A DNA stretch of 64,000 bases from Citrifermentans bemidjiense Bem (GCF_000020725.1 NC_011146.1:4468001-4532000); one strand, 5' to 3'; counted from the stretch's first letter, positions 1 through 8,788 are shown. Numbers and translations: made by a program. Notes: generated by a model from the sequence alone, not told the origin.

Positions 1-170
1 GCGTCACCCAAACGGGCTCAGGCGCAGGCTACCGCCCTTTCGCAGCGAAGCTACGATAGGGAAGCCGGTGTGTCCAAGGCGTCAGGGCGGCTACCTGCGA
101 AGCTGGTACAATGAGCGGCAGCGCCCGGAGCCGCTCGGCAGAAGAGGCGTGACAGCGCGATAAATCATTA
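1..170. other. Structured non-coding stretch, possible RNA of unknown class
   Basis: No convincing ORF is seen here. The segment at about 29-43 (GCAGG, CTA, CCGCCCT) can pair with about 84-98 (AGGGCGG, CTA, CCTGC), giving a long stem with a symmetric CTA/CTA internal loop. A smaller TTCGC/GCGAA hairpin lies inside, and a GAGCGGC/GCCGCTC hairpin follows at about 114-137. The window edge may cut the element. I compared it by eye with cobalamin riboswitch, RNase P, SRP and tmRNA signatures and saw no match. It could also be repeat-derived DNA. Confidence 0.3.
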
Positions 171-199
171 TTTTTGTTGATGGGACAAACAGGAATTTA

Positions 200-229
200 T
201 TGACATTGCCACCGCTACCGTGCTATTTA
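200..229 (+). promoter_or_regulatory. Sigma-70-like promoter of atpZIBE
   Basis: TTGACA at 200-205 matches the -35 consensus exactly. An 18-base spacer leads to TATTTA at 224-229. The start codon of atpZ follows about 50 bases later. Seen by eye only. Confidence 0.5.
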
Positions 230-278
230 GCCTTGGTTTTCCTACCCGTAGTTTGTATACGGGAAAGAGAGCGACAAC

Positions 279-521
279 ATGGATGAGGACAAGAAGGACC
301 TGCTGAAAACGCTCGGGATGGTCTCCACGATGGGAATTTCCTTCGCGGTAGCCATCATCATCGGCGTGTTCGCCGGACTGAAGCTGGACGAGTGGTTCGG
401 GACCAAGCCCTGGTTTTTCTACATTTTCCTTTTCTTCGGTATTGCGGCAGGTTTCCGCAACATTTTCATACTAGCGGGAAAAGAACTGCGCGATGACCGG
501 GACGAGACTAAACGAAAGTAA
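279..521 (+). CDS. atpZ: AtpZ/AtpI-family protein of the F-ATPase locus
   Basis: Small 80-residue membrane protein with two predicted hydrophobic segments, about residues 13-35 and 45-67, joined by a short charged turn (KLDEW). AtpZ-family proteins sit at the head of ATP synthase operons and are thought to help assembly or ion supply of the membrane rotor. The start is preceded by GGGAAAGAGAG. The 3' end overlaps the next gene by 29 bases, which suggests translational coupling. The assignment rests on size, topology and position before atpI-atpB-atpE; the family is poorly conserved in sequence. Confidence 0.75.
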   Translation: MDEDKKDLLKTLGMVSTMGISFAVAIIIGVFAGLKLDEWFGTKPWFFYIFLFFGIAAGFRNIFILAGKELRDDRDETKRK

Positions 522-879
522 CCTCTTCGCCTGGCTGGTCGGGGGAAGCCTTGTGGTGAGCGCCGTTGCAGGTGCTGGCTGCGCGCTTTTAATCTCCGGC
601 AAGTTCGGCGGTTCCCTCTTCATCGGGGGGGTGCTCGCCACGGCCAACTTCCTCTGGATGAGAAGAGGGGTGGAAGCGGCGCTTCAGCTGCAACCCAGGA
701 ATGCCTCGCGCTTCGCTGTGCTGCGCTATCTGCTGAGACTGGCCGTGATGGCGGTCGTGCTGTATCTGCTGATCGTTCGGCTCGGGGTCGACATCTTCGG
801 CCTGCTGATCGGACTGTCAGTCCTGGTCCTGAACATAACGGTATTTTCAATATATTTGTCCACCCGTAAAGGAGGCTAG
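493..879 (+). CDS. atpI: ATP synthase protein I
   Basis: A 128-residue protein with four predicted membrane spans (about 13-33, 37-55, 73-91 and 97-117) and basic loops. AtpI assists c-ring assembly in other bacteria and is not part of the final enzyme. It starts inside atpZ and ends five bases before atpB, so the three genes probably share one message. The fairly polar second loop (QLQPRNASR) is usual for the family. Function is taken from family and context; no catalytic motif is expected. Confidence 0.75.
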   Translation: MTGTRLNESNLFAWLVGGSLVVSAVAGAGCALLISGKFGGSLFIGGVLATANFLWMRRGVEAALQLQPRNASRFAVLRYLLRLAVMAVVLYLLIVRLGVDIFGLLIGLSVLVLNITVFSIYLSTRKGG

Positions 880-884
880 CAGCA

Positions 885-1574
885 ATGGTTCATCCGTATC
901 TATTCCTCAATTTTTTCCGCGAGTTGCTTCATCCCCTCGGTTTCTCCGAGGCTGGAGCCGACGCCGTCGTTTATACCTGGCTGATCATGATCGGCTTGGT
1001 GGTCCTCTCCATCGCAGCCACCAAGCGGCTGCAGGCCGTTCCGTCCGGTCTCCAGAACTTCATGGAAGTCATCGTCGGGGGCATTGAGAACATGCTGGTG
1101 GAAACCATGGGCGAGCACGGCAAGCCGTTCTTCCCGCTGGTCGCAACCCTGGCGCTCTTCATCCTGGTGTCGAACCTGATCGGCCTGGTCCCCGGCTTCT
1201 TCCCGCCGACCGCCAACATCAACACCACTGCTGCCTGCGCGGTCGTCGTGTTCGTCACCACCCACATCGTCGGTGTCAAGCACCACGGCGCCGGCTACAT
1301 CAAGCATTTCCTGGGCCCCATCGCCTGGCTCGCGCCGATGATGTTCTTCATCGAGGTGATCGGTCACCTGAGCCGCGTGATCTCCCTGACGCTGCGTCTC
1401 TTCGGTAACATGAACGGCCACGAGCTGGTCCTGATCATCTTCTTCGGCCTGGCTCCGTTCATAGTGCCCCTGCCGATGATGCTAATGGGCGTCCTGGTCT
1501 CCTTCATCCAGGCCTTCGTGTTCATGCTGCTGGCGATGATCTACATCCAGGGCTCGCTGGAGCACGCGCACTAA
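885..1574 (+). CDS. atpB: F-type ATP synthase subunit a
   Basis: At 229 residues this is the normal length for subunit a, the stator protein that forms the ion half-channels beside the c-ring. The essential arginine is visible as R171 in [13 protein letters not shown] within a late membrane helix. Five to six hydrophobic helices are present and the C-terminus is short and histidine-rich. An RBS-like AAAGGAGG at about 869-876 lies just before the start. It is co-oriented with atpI upstream and atpE downstream. The other ATP synthase genes are at 18.8-24.7 kb on the opposite strand. Confidence 0.95.
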   Translation: MVHPYLFLNFFRELLHPLGFSEAGADAVVYTWLIMIGLVVLSIAATKRLQAVPSGLQNFMEVIVGGIENMLVETMGEHGKPFFPLVATLALFILVSNLIGLVPGFFPPTANINTTAACAVVVFVTTHIVGVKHHGAGYIKHFLGPIAWLAPMMFFIEVIGHLSRVISLTLRLFGNMNGHELVLIIFFGLAPFIVPLPMMLMGVLVSFIQAFVFMLLAMIYIQGSLEHAH

Positions 1575-1709
1575 GAGGCAGATAAAGATAAAGATTGAGA
1601 TTAAGAACACCCTCGATCTTTGTCCGGTTTCCTCAATCTTAGTCTTAATCTCAATCTGATTTTTAATTCCTATACTGTTTAGGAAAAATACGCAGCAAAG
1701 GAGAAACAA
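1575..1709 (+). repeat. Inverted repeat between atpB and atpE
   Basis: A 15-base segment at 1592-1606 is the exact reverse complement of 1643-1657, forming a long stem-loop. The right side carries a second related copy, so the region reads as repeated TTAATCT/CAATCT words. A relative occurs at 7963-7993. The hairpin has a weak T-run after it (ATTTTTAATT). It could act as a partial terminator or as an mRNA-stabilising element that lets atpE be expressed at a higher level than atpB. Confidence 0.6.
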
Positions 1710-1985
1710 ATGGAATTCTTTACTATGTGTGTACTCGCAGCAGGCATCGGCATGGCTCTCGGCACCCTCGGCACCGGCATCGGTCAGGGTCTCGCAGTTA
1801 AGAGCGCAGTTGAAGGCACCTCCCGTAACCCCGGTGCATCCGGCAAGATCCTCACCACCATGATGATCGGTCTGGCGATGATCGAGTCCCTCGCTATCTA
1901 CGCCCTGGTTGTCTGCCTCATCATCCTCTTCGCTAACCCCTACAAGGACATCGCCCTCGAACTGGCGAAATCCGTAGCGAAGTAA
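1710..1985 (+). CDS. atpE: F-type ATP synthase subunit c
   Basis: A 91-residue two-helix hairpin that forms the rotor ring. Helix 1 has the glycine ladder GTLGTGIGQG (residues 18-27), the loop has RNPG (39-42), and helix 2 has the ion-binding carboxylate E59 in GLAMIESLAIYAL. Q26, E59, S60 and Y64 occupy positions that coordinate Na+ in sodium-type c subunits. The usual threonine after Glu-Ser is Leu61 here, so coupling-ion specificity is uncertain. A strong RBS (AAAGGAG) precedes the start and a strong terminator follows, as expected for the most abundant subunit. Confidence 0.95.
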   Translation: MEFFTMCVLAAGIGMALGTLGTGIGQGLAVKSAVEGTSRNPGASGKILTTMMIGLAMIESLAIYALVVCLIILFANPYKDIALELAKSVAK

Positions 1986-2008
1986 TTTCTTCTTCGAAGA
2001 GATAAAAA

Positions 2009-2037
2009 GGGGCGCGCCGCAAGGCGCGCCCTTTTTT
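2009..2037 (+). terminator. Intrinsic terminator after atpE
   Basis: GGGGCGCGCC and GGCGCGCCC pair around a GCAA tetraloop, followed by six T. This is a strong rho-independent terminator that closes atpZIBE. Confidence 0.9.
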
Positions 2038-2140
2038 GTTGCCTCCACCTTCGCTGAAGCTGCCTCGGACAAAAACCTGCCTGACCTCTGCTCGCCCCTG
2101 CGCCTTGACTTTTTCCGACCTGTGTGGAATATTCCAACCC

Positions 2141-2857
2141 ATGAAAATTCTTGCTGACATGCACACGCACACGCTCGCCTCAGGCCACGCCTACTCCACC
2201 ATAAACGAACTTGCCCAGGCCGCTGCTCAGGCAGGGCTGCAGGGGCTGGCCATTACCGACCACGGCCCGAGTCTTCCTGGAGGCCCGCACCGCTATCACT
2301 TCAACGCCATGCGCTTCGTGCCGCAACGGATAGGCGGGGTTCGCATCTTCCGTGGGGTCGAGGCTAATATCATGGACCAACAGGGGACGCTCGATCTCGA
2401 GCAGCCTCTCCTGGAAGAGCTCGATTTCGTCATGGCGGGATTCCACGAGGACTGCGGCATCTGCGGACAGGACATAGACCGCAACACCCGCACGCTCCTG
2501 GCGGTGATGGAAAACCCCCGGGTAAAATGCATCTCCCATCCGGGGAACCCCGTTTTCCCTCTGCGCTACGAAGAGATAGTAATGGGCGCGCTGGCCACCA
2601 GCACGGCCCTGGAGATCAACAATTCGTCACTGATGTCGGTGAGCCGCAAGGGGAGCGTCGGGAACTGCAGTGAAATTGCCAGGCTTTGCGCGCAGCTCGG
2701 GGCTCCCATTATGGTGGGTAGCGACGCCCATATCGCTCAGGGCGTCGGCATCTTCGGCGATGCGCTTGAACTGATAGCGGACGCAGGGGTGGCTGAGGGG
2801 CAGATAATCAACGCCTCCTGGCAGAGGCTTCTGGATTTCCTGGAGATCGAGGAATAG
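2141..2857 (+). CDS. PHP-domain phosphoesterase (YcdX-like)
   Basis: A 238-residue protein of the polymerase and histidinol phosphatase superfamily. Metal-binding motifs appear in order: MHTHT near the N-terminus (H8, H10), ITDHG, GVEANI, SHPGNP and VGSDAH near the C-terminus. This is the layout of stand-alone YcdX-type phosphatases that use a trinuclear metal site. The ATG at 2141 is chosen because the HTH motif lies seven residues inside it. The reading frame is open further upstream to 2036, but that part overlaps the atpE terminator. Substrate unknown. Confidence 0.8.
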   Translation: MKILADMHTHTLASGHAYSTINELAQAAAQAGLQGLAITDHGPSLPGGPHRYHFNAMRFVPQRIGGVRIFRGVEANIMDQQGTLDLEQPLLEELDFVMAGFHEDCGICGQDIDRNTRTLLAVMENPRVKCISHPGNPVFPLRYEEIVMGALATSTALEINNSSLMSVSRKGSVGNCSEIARLCAQLGAPIMVGSDAHIAQGVGIFGDALELIADAGVAEGQIINASWQRLLDFLEIEE

Positions 2858-2899
2858 CAGCCCGAAAGTGCGATTCAAGGAATAAGGAATAAATAGAAA

Positions 2900-2935
2900 A
2901 AGGCTTTCCGGTAACTCGCCGGAAAGCCTTTTCTG
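2900..2935 (+). terminator. Terminator after the PHP gene
   Basis: AAGGCTTTCCGG pairs with CCGGAAAGCCTT around a seven-base loop and is followed by a T-rich stretch. A-rich sequence on the left side means it could also stop transcription of the convergent transporter gene. Confidence 0.8.
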
Positions 2936-2984
2936 TTGTTATCTCGAATCCCCTTCTTCTTTGAGGATAGATACAATTTCTGCT

Positions 2985-3911
2985 TCAGCGCCCTTTGCCC
3001 GACATGGAGGCCGCAAGGACCGCGAGGCCGGCGAAAAGAAGGGGGATGCCGCAAAGCGCCAGCGGGGTGAGCCGTTCACCGAGGAACAGGATGCCCAGAA
3101 GCGCCGCTACCAGCGGCTCCGCCAGCGAAAGGGTCACAGCTGACGCCACCGGCACGCTGCGCAGCCCCCTGGCGAAGAGCCAGTAGGAGAGCGCAGTGAC
3201 CACGACGCCGAGATAAACCACCACCGCCATGCCGCTTGGCTGTGCCAGCCATTTAAGGTTGGATACGAAGAGCAGCGGTGACAGCAAAAGCGCCCCTAGG
3301 GAAAAGACCACCGCCATGACTGCCTCGGAGCTCCGCCCCGGAAGCAGCACCTTGATCGACATGGTGTAGCAGGCATAGGACAGGCCCGCCCCCAATGCGA
3401 GCATTATCCCCACTACGTCGACGGCGATCGCCCCACCTCCCCCCACCAGCAGGCCGCAACCCGCGATGGCTAAAAGGGTCGCCACCCCCCAGGCCCTGCC
3501 CGGCCTCTCTTTCCTGAAGACCAGTCCCAGCACTCCGGCGAGGACAGGGGAACTTCCGATCGCCACCAGGGTGCCGACCGCGACACCGGTCCTGCTCACC
3601 GCAGTGAAGAAGCTCAACTGGTAAGAGGCGACGAAGGCGCCGGCAAGGAAGGTGGCGCGAAAAGGCCAGCGGCCGGTACCGAGTCCCCCACGCATGAAAG
3701 CCAGCAGCATCAAGGCGGCGCCGCCGACAAGAAGGCGCAGCGCCCCCAGGCTCCACGGGCTCACCCCTGCGGGCGCCAACGCCTGCGAGGTACCTGAGGT
3801 CCCCCAGAGTACACCTGCAGCTAAAACCAGCAGCGCACCGGCACGAACGCCACCGGCCGACGACTCGGCCGCAGTCGGCGCCGCTGTTTCTGATCCTGTT
3901 TCCATAGTCAC
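2985..3911 (-). CDS. EamA/DMT-family transporter
   Basis: A 308-residue inner-membrane protein with about ten hydrophobic helices arranged as two EamA repeats. The first starts near residue 30 (LWGTSGTSQAL) and the second near residue 165. The late motif SLAEPLVAALLGILFLGE is typical of EamA proteins, where the conserved Glu-Pro lies near the end of the second repeat. Members export or import amino acids, nucleosides or other metabolites; the substrate cannot be read from sequence. It converges on the PHP gene and is transcribed alone. Confidence 0.85.
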   Translation of the reverse strand: MTMETGSETAAPTAAESSAGGVRAGALLVLAAGVLWGTSGTSQALAPAGVSPWSLGALRLLVGGAALMLLAFMRGGLGTGRWPFRATFLAGAFVASYQLSFFTAVSRTGVAVGTLVAIGSSPVLAGVLGLVFRKERPGRAWGVATLLAIAGCGLLVGGGGAIAVDVVGIMLALGAGLSYACYTMSIKVLLPGRSSEAVMAVVFSLGALLLSPLLFVSNLKWLAQPSGMAVVVYLGVVVTALSYWLFARGLRSVPVASAVTLSLAEPLVAALLGILFLGERLTPLALCGIPLLFAGLAVLAASMSGKGR

Positions 3912-4011
3912 CTTATTGCGGAGGAACTCCGTGAGAAACTGGGTGCCTAGGTATTACCCGAGAGGTCCTCAGAGGTTCTCTCAGATCTTCTCCGCGGCAA
4001 ACGGTTTTGGT

Positions 4012-5592
4012 TTAGCTATGCTCGCGGGTGGCGTGGAAGGTGAGATCCTTCCAGTTCTCCATGGTGTTGTCGAGACGCCACTGGCTTCCCGCCAGGTAAG
4101 CGAGGTTCCCTTCGCCGTCCTGGTAGAGGCTCAGCGCCTCTTTTTTCTGGAAATCGTCGAGCTTCTTCCTCTCGCCGGTGACCCAGCGCGCGGTGACGTA
4201 GGATACCGGCTCATAGACGGCCTTGACGCCGTACTCGTGCTCCAGCCGGTGCATGACGACATCGAACTGCAGCATCCCTACCGCGCCGACAATCCAGTCC
4301 GCACCCATGAGAGGCCGGAACACCTGGGTTGTTCCCTCCTCCGCCAGTTGCACCAGCCCTTTTTCCAGCGACTTCGACTTGAGCGGGTTGAGGATGCGCA
4401 CCTTCCTGAAGTGCTCGGGGGCGAAATTCGGGATGCCGGTGTACTTAAGCTCCTCCCCCTGGGTGAAGGTGTCGCCTATCTTTATGGTGCCGTGGTTGTG
4501 GATACCTATGATGTCGCCGGCGTAGGCCTCGTCGACGTTGGTGCGGTCCTGCGCCATGAAGATGGTCGCGTTGGAGATCTGCACCTCGCGCCCGAGCCTT
4601 AAATGCTTCACCTTCATGCCACGCACGAACTTGCCGGAGCAGATCCTGAAGAAGGCGATGCGGTCGCGGTGCGCCGGGTCCATGTTCGCCTGGATCTTGA
4701 AGGTGAACCCAGTGAACGGCTCCTCGTAGGGGGAGACGGTGCGAGAGGTGGCTTCGCGCGGCAACGGCGAGGGGGCGTTATCCACGAAGGAGTCGAGCAG
4801 CTGCTGCACCCCGAAGGTGTTGATGGCAGAGCCGAAGAAAACCGGGGTCTGCTTGCCGGCCAGGTAGGCCTCGGCGTCGAAGGGGTGCGCAGCGCCCTCG
4901 AGCAGTTCCACGTCGTTACGCAGCTCCTCGACCTGGCTTCCCAAGAGTTCGTCGAGCAGCGGGTCGTCAAGTCCCTTTACAGTGACCACCTGCCCCACGC
5001 CGCGATCGGCCTCTGGATCGTAGAAGGTAATTTCCTTAGTATATAAATGGTAGGTGCCGCGGAAGCGTTTCCCCATCCCTATGGGCCAGGTCATCGGCGC
5101 GCACTGGATGTTGAGCGTGCTTTCGATGTCGTCCAGAAGGTCCAGCGGCTCGCGCCCCTCGCGGTCCAGCTTGTTGATGAAGGTCATGATGGGGGTGTGG
5201 CGCAGCCGGCAGACTTCGAGGAGTTTTTTGGTCTGGCTTTCCACCCCCTTCACGGAATCTATCACCATGAGCACAGAGTCTACGGCGGTAAGGGTCCGGT
5301 AAGTGTCTTCGGAAAAGTCGTTGTGGCCCGGGGTATCCAGCAGGTTGATCTCGAAATCGCGGTAGGTGAATTTCATTACTGAGGAGGTTACAGAAATGCC
5401 GCGCTGCTTCTCCATCTCCATCCAGTCACTGGTGGCATGGCGCGCCGATTTCCTTGCCCGCACCTCGCCCGCCTGCTGAATCGCCCCGCCAAAAAGGAGC
5501 AATTTCTCCGTTATGGTGGTTTTACCGGCGTCAGGGTGGCTGATGATAGCGAAGGTGCGACGCCTTTGTATCTCTTGCTCGTTGTACCGCAT
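4012..5592 (-). CDS. prfC: Peptide chain release factor 3
   Basis: A 526-residue translational GTPase that recycles RF1 and RF2 from the ribosome after stop-codon reading. G motifs are clear: G1 SHPDAGKTT near residue 18, G2 region [11 protein letters not shown]3 DTPGHNDF and G4 NKLD. The length fits the family (about 525-530) and separates it from EF-G (about 690), since domains IV and V of EF-G are absent. It is a single gene divergent from the PilZ gene. Confidence 0.95.
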   Translation of the reverse strand: MRYNEQEIQRRRTFAIISHPDAGKTTITEKLLLFGGAIQQAGEVRARKSARHATSDWMEMEKQRGISVTSSVMKFTYRDFEINLLDTPGHNDFSEDTYRTLTAVDSVLMVIDSVKGVESQTKKLLEVCRLRHTPIMTFINKLDREGREPLDLLDDIESTLNIQCAPMTWPIGMGKRFRGTYHLYTKEITFYDPEADRGVGQVVTVKGLDDPLLDELLGSQVEELRNDVELLEGAAHPFDAEAYLAGKQTPVFFGSAINTFGVQQLLDSFVDNAPSPLPREATSRTVSPYEEPFTGFTFKIQANMDPAHRDRIAFFRICSGKFVRGMKVKHLRLGREVQISNATIFMAQDRTNVDEAYAGDIIGIHNHGTIKIGDTFTQGEELKYTGIPNFAPEHFRKVRILNPLKSKSLEKGLVQLAEEGTTQVFRPLMGADWIVGAVGMLQFDVVMHRLEHEYGVKAVYEPVSYVTARWVTGERKKLDDFQKKEALSLYQDGEGNLAYLAGSQWRLDNTMENWKDLTFHATREHS

Positions 5593-5721
5593 CTACTGGG
5601 ACTCCCGTTTAAAATGTTCTGGACAAAAGAAAGGCGAAGAGGGTATCTTCGCCGGACTGATAGGGTATCATAATTGCACAGCCGTTACCCAAAGGGCAAT
5701 AATTATTTTCTAGGCGGAAAG

Positions 5722-6429
5722 ATGAACGACATATACCAGAGGTTGAAAATTGCTGGGGCGGCGCAGGACTGCGCCGATATCATCGCCACCCTTGCGGCCA
5801 TAGAGAAAGGAACGCTTAAAAACGACTTGAGGCTGCTCAACTTCTACCGCGAGGTCCCGGTCAGCTACGGCGCCGAGGTACTGAACGTAGAAAAGGATTA
5901 CGCGGAACTGCAGGTGCACCAGGTGCAGGCCGTCGTGATCTCCCAAGACAAGCTGACCGTACTCAAAAGCAGCCATTTTCCCAAGGACGTTGTGGCTGCA
6001 GTTACCTACGTCAACGTGGAGAAGTCCCGGGTGGTGCTCTCCAAATTCAGCTACGGCGTGGTCCGGGCCGACCGCAGGATGTCGGTACGGGTCGAGATGG
6101 GAGGTGCGGTCAAGGTTACCTTCGCCGGGCAAGAAGAGAAAGTTGACGGAACCCTCCATGACATGTCTTTGACGGGGATGTCAATTAAAGTACCGCACGA
6201 CCCCATGTTCCCCGTGAGCGAGAAGGGTGAACTGACCATCGCTCTCCCCGGCGGAACCATCAAGGTTCCCGCCTCTCTGTTGAAGGTGATCTACAACGAC
6301 GATGGTTGCCGACTCGTCTTCGAGATCGAGCCTTCACGTCCCGCCGAAGTTAGCATCTCGCAGTACATCTTTCAGCGCCAGGTCGAGATCATCAAGGAAC
6401 TGAAGGAACATCCGGCCATAGGCGGGTAA
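5722..6429 (+). CDS. PilZ-domain protein, likely c-di-GMP binding
   Basis: A 235-residue cytoplasmic protein. The C-terminal half has the two PilZ ligand motifs: an arginine cluster RADRRMSVRV and the DMSLTGMSI (D/NxSxxG) motif about 35 residues later. The N-terminal half (about residues 1-100) resembles the YcgR-type flanking domain that often precedes PilZ. The ATG at 5722 follows GGCGGAAAG, better than the longer TTG option at 5674. It is probably cotranscribed with the TatD gene, three bases downstream. It may affect motility or surface attachment through c-di-GMP. Confidence 0.8.
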   Translation: MNDIYQRLKIAGAAQDCADIIATLAAIEKGTLKNDLRLLNFYREVPVSYGAEVLNVEKDYAELQVHQVQAVVISQDKLTVLKSSHFPKDVVAAVTYVNVEKSRVVLSKFSYGVVRADRRMSVRVEMGGAVKVTFAGQEEKVDGTLHDMSLTGMSIKVPHDPMFPVSEKGELTIALPGGTIKVPASLLKVIYNDDGCRLVFEIEPSRPAEVSISQYIFQRQVEIIKELKEHPAIGG

Positions 6430-6432
6430 GCC

Positions 6433-7212
6433 GTGCTTTTCGACAGCCACTGCCACCTGGACGACCCGCGGCTCCTCCCCCACCTGGAGAGGCTCCTCCC
6501 GGAGGCAGAGGCGGCAGGGGTCACCGCTTTCCTCGTCCCAGGTGTCGCGCCTCAGGGATGGCACCGGATCAGGACATTATCCGCAGCATATCCCCAAATC
6601 TACCCCGCCTACGGCGTGCACCCCATGCACGCAGAACTACTCACCCCTCAGGCAGTGTCGGATTTATTCCAGCTTGCCACCGGCGCCAGCGCCATCGGCG
6701 AAATAGGCCTCGACTACCTCCTCCCCTCCCCCTCGCGGCAGGTCCAGCAGCAGGCCTTCAGGGTGCAGTTGCGCCTTGCCGCTGAAGCCCGGCTGCCGGT
6801 ACTGCTTCATTGCCGCAAGGCGTTCGAGGACCTTTTGGCAATCATCAGGGAAGAGGGCATTTGCGGCGGCGTCATGCACGCCTTCTCCGGTAGCCTCGAT
6901 AGCGCCCGCAGTTGCCTGCGCCTCGGCCTGCACATATCCCTCGCCGGGAGCGTCACCTACGCCAACGCTCGACGGCCGTTGGAGGTTGCCGCAGGGATTC
7001 CGCTGGAGCGCCTGCTTTTGGAGACTGACGCCCCCGACCTGGCTCCGGAGCCCCACAGAGGAAGTGTCAACCGTCCCTCCTATCTCCTGGAAACGGCTAC
7101 CAGAGTGGCGCGCATCAAGGGTTTATCCCTCGAGGAGCTGGGTCGCGCCACCACCGGGAACGCAACCCGCCTCTTCCGGCTCCAAGGAAACACCTCCCAG
7201 CTAAACCTTTGA
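6433..7212 (+). CDS. TatD-family metal-dependent deoxyribonuclease
   Basis: A 259-residue TIM-barrel hydrolase that begins with a GTG codon directly after the PilZ gene. Metal-binding signatures are DSHCHLDD at the N-terminus, GEIGLDY, HCRKAFED, HAFSGS and ETDAPDLAPEPHRG near the C-terminus. TatD and YchF-like members are 3'-5' exonucleases acting in DNA repair or RNA quality control; YabD/YcfH relatives are similar. The length is normal. Which subgroup this belongs to cannot be settled by eye. Confidence 0.9.
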   Translation: MLFDSHCHLDDPRLLPHLERLLPEAEAAGVTAFLVPGVAPQGWHRIRTLSAAYPQIYPAYGVHPMHAELLTPQAVSDLFQLATGASAIGEIGLDYLLPSPSRQVQQQAFRVQLRLAAEARLPVLLHCRKAFEDLLAIIREEGICGGVMHAFSGSLDSARSCLRLGLHISLAGSVTYANARRPLEVAAGIPLERLLLETDAPDLAPEPHRGSVNRPSYLLETATRVARIKGLSLEELGRATTGNATRLFRLQGNTSQLNL

Positions 7213-7313
7213 ATTAACAAGCATTAACGTCCAAATTCCTCTCATTGACCTTGACATGCTCTCCGCTATACTCATTGCCAAGCAGTCCCACTGAAGCCTA
7301 CGGAGGTGCAGCC

Positions 7314-7811
7314 ATGTTCAAGGAGTACACACTGCAGGAGGCGCTGAAGCTCGCTATCAAAACAGAAAAGGGGAGCATGGATTTCTACCGGAAGGCGGCT
7401 TCCATTTCAAAGGACGAGGGGTCCAAAAAGGTGTTCACCCTGCTGGCCGGCGAAGAGGCAGGACATCTGAAGGCATTCTTCGACCATTACAAGGGGGGGG
7501 ACCTAGGCGACCTGGACAGCTTTATGGCCTCGCCCCCGGACAAGCAATCCGCCACGCACCAGGCGCTGGAGCAATCCATCGCCGAGGGAACCGGAGAGCA
7601 GAAGGCGCTGGAGATTGCGCTCAAGGAGGAGAAATCCTGCGTCGACTTCTACACCATCCTGGTCAAAGACATCGTCGACCCCTTGGTGCGCCGGGTCTTC
7701 GAGACGGTGATCCGCGAGACCCAGGGACACCACGACATGATCGAGGACGAGTACATGCGGGTCATGACCATGGTGCACAGCTCTGATCAGAACATTTACG
7801 TGAGGGAGTAA
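7314..7811 (+). CDS. Ferritin-like (rubrerythrin-type) diiron protein
   Basis: A 165-residue four-helix bundle. The iron ligands appear as two half-sets: EKGSMDFY and EEAGHLKAF in the first pair of helices, EEKSCVDFY and ETQGHHDMIEDE in the second. This matches the ferritin-like domain of rubrerythrin. There is no C-terminal CxxC rubredoxin domain, so it is the erythrin-only type common in anaerobes, probably used in peroxide reduction or iron handling. The ATG at 7314 is chosen after CGGAGGTGCAGCC; the longer frame from 7245 is unlikely. Confidence 0.85.
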   Translation: MFKEYTLQEALKLAIKTEKGSMDFYRKAASISKDEGSKKVFTLLAGEEAGHLKAFFDHYKGGDLGDLDSFMASPPDKQSATHQALEQSIAEGTGEQKALEIALKEEKSCVDFYTILVKDIVDPLVRRVFETVIRETQGHHDMIEDEYMRVMTMVHSSDQNIYVRE

Positions 7812-7842
7812 AGGGCACCTGCGCCTGCCGAGGGTCACCGGC

Positions 7843-7893
7843 CTGTGGACCTGATGGACGGAATGGACAGCATGGACGTGGTGGACACGGAGA
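7843..7893 (+). repeat. ATGGAC-type tandem hexamer repeat
   Basis: A degenerate run of GTGGAC, ATGGAC and related hexamers lies between the ferritin-like gene and its terminator. Similar GATGGACATGGAC tracts are scattered in Geobacter-type genomes. No function is assigned. Confidence 0.5.
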
Positions 7894-7910
7894 GGTTCCC
7901 CAAAAAACAA

Positions 7911-7946
7911 AAAGCCTTCGCACCAAACGGTGCGGAGGCTTTTTTT
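7911..7946 (+). terminator. Terminator after the ferritin-like gene
   Basis: AAAGCCTTCGCACC pairs with GGTGCGGAGGCTTT around AAAC and is followed by a run of T. The A-rich left flank makes it plausible in both directions for the convergent transglycosylase gene. Confidence 0.85.
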
Positions 7947-7991
7947 AGGGTCGGACTCAGTGTTAATCTTAATCTCAGTCTTAATCTGCCT

Positions 7992-8774
7992 CTAGGCGAC
8001 GTACTGGGTAAAGTAACCTTTCACCTTCGCCAGGTACTGCCTGGTTTCCCTGGGAAGCATGTCGACGCCGTGGCGGTCGACGTTCCCCGGGCCCCAGTTG
8101 TACGCCGCCAAGGCCTCGTCCAGATTCCCTTTATAGCGCCGCAACATGTCCTTCAGGAACCTGGTCCCTGCCATGACGTTTTGTTCCGGGTCAAAAGAGT
8201 CGCTCACGCCGAGCCCCCTGGCAGTGGCCGGCATCAACTGCATCAGCCCTTGGGCACCAGCGGAGGAGACCGCGTTCGGGTTGAAATTGCTCTCAGCCTT
8301 GATCACGGCCCGGATGAGGCCGCTGTCGATTCCGTAGCGCTGTGATGCCTTGTCGATGATGGCGTCCAAGCTGCCGTCGCCGGCACTGCTTCCTGCTTCC
8401 GGGAGTTTGCCCGCCTCGAAATGAGCCTGCTGCGCCTGGAACGCCGCCTCGGGACCATGCCCGTCTGCCGACCCGGGCGCTTGAATCTGGGTGCCGGTCT
8501 GTCCCTTGGGAATCTGCTCCATGAAGCGGCTCAACACCCCCTGCACATCGAGCTGCCTCGGGGCGGCGGCCTGGTCGGGATCCGCGCCGATGGCGAGCGC
8601 CGAGCTGAGCATCTTCAGGCGCAAAAGCTCGGCCGCCGCCTCGGGCGGGACCTCGCCTTCGCTCCCCTTCTGCGCCAGGTACTCCTCGAAACGAGTAGTG
8701 TTGGTTTCAGACGCGGCCCCTACCTTCCTGGCCGCGGCAACGCCGGGCGCTGTGGCTACCGGATTTATCGACAT
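7992..8774 (-). CDS. Lytic transglycosylase (SLT domain), possibly flagellum-linked
   Basis: 260 residues. The C-terminal half (about 140-255) is a goose-lysozyme-like SLT domain with the catalytic Glu in KAESNFNP, followed by SAGAQGLMQLMPATA and AAYNWGPGN. It cuts the glycan strand of peptidoglycan to form anhydro-muramic ends. There is no Sec signal peptide; the N-terminus is polar and Ala-rich. The region around residues 45-95 (AAAELLRLKMLSSAL) resembles the rod-binding part of FlgJ-like proteins. Its position next to chemotaxis genes suggests a role in letting the flagellar rod pass the cell wall. The link to flagella is inference. Confidence 0.8.
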   Translation of the reverse strand: MSINPVATAPGVAAARKVGAASETNTTRFEEYLAQKGSEGEVPPEAAAELLRLKMLSSALAIGADPDQAAAPRQLDVQGVLSRFMEQIPKGQTGTQIQAPGSADGHGPEAAFQAQQAHFEAGKLPEAGSSAGDGSLDAIIDKASQRYGIDSGLIRAVIKAESNFNPNAVSSAGAQGLMQLMPATARGLGVSDSFDPEQNVMAGTRFLKDMLRRYKGNLDEALAAYNWGPGNVDRHGVDMLPRETRQYLAKVKGYFTQYVA

Positions 8775-8788
8775 GAACCTGCTCCCTG

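Noticed and set aside
1-170. Cobalamin riboswitch
   Set aside because: GGGAAGCCGGTG resembles part of that consensus, but the B12 box and the GCCACTG region are absent.
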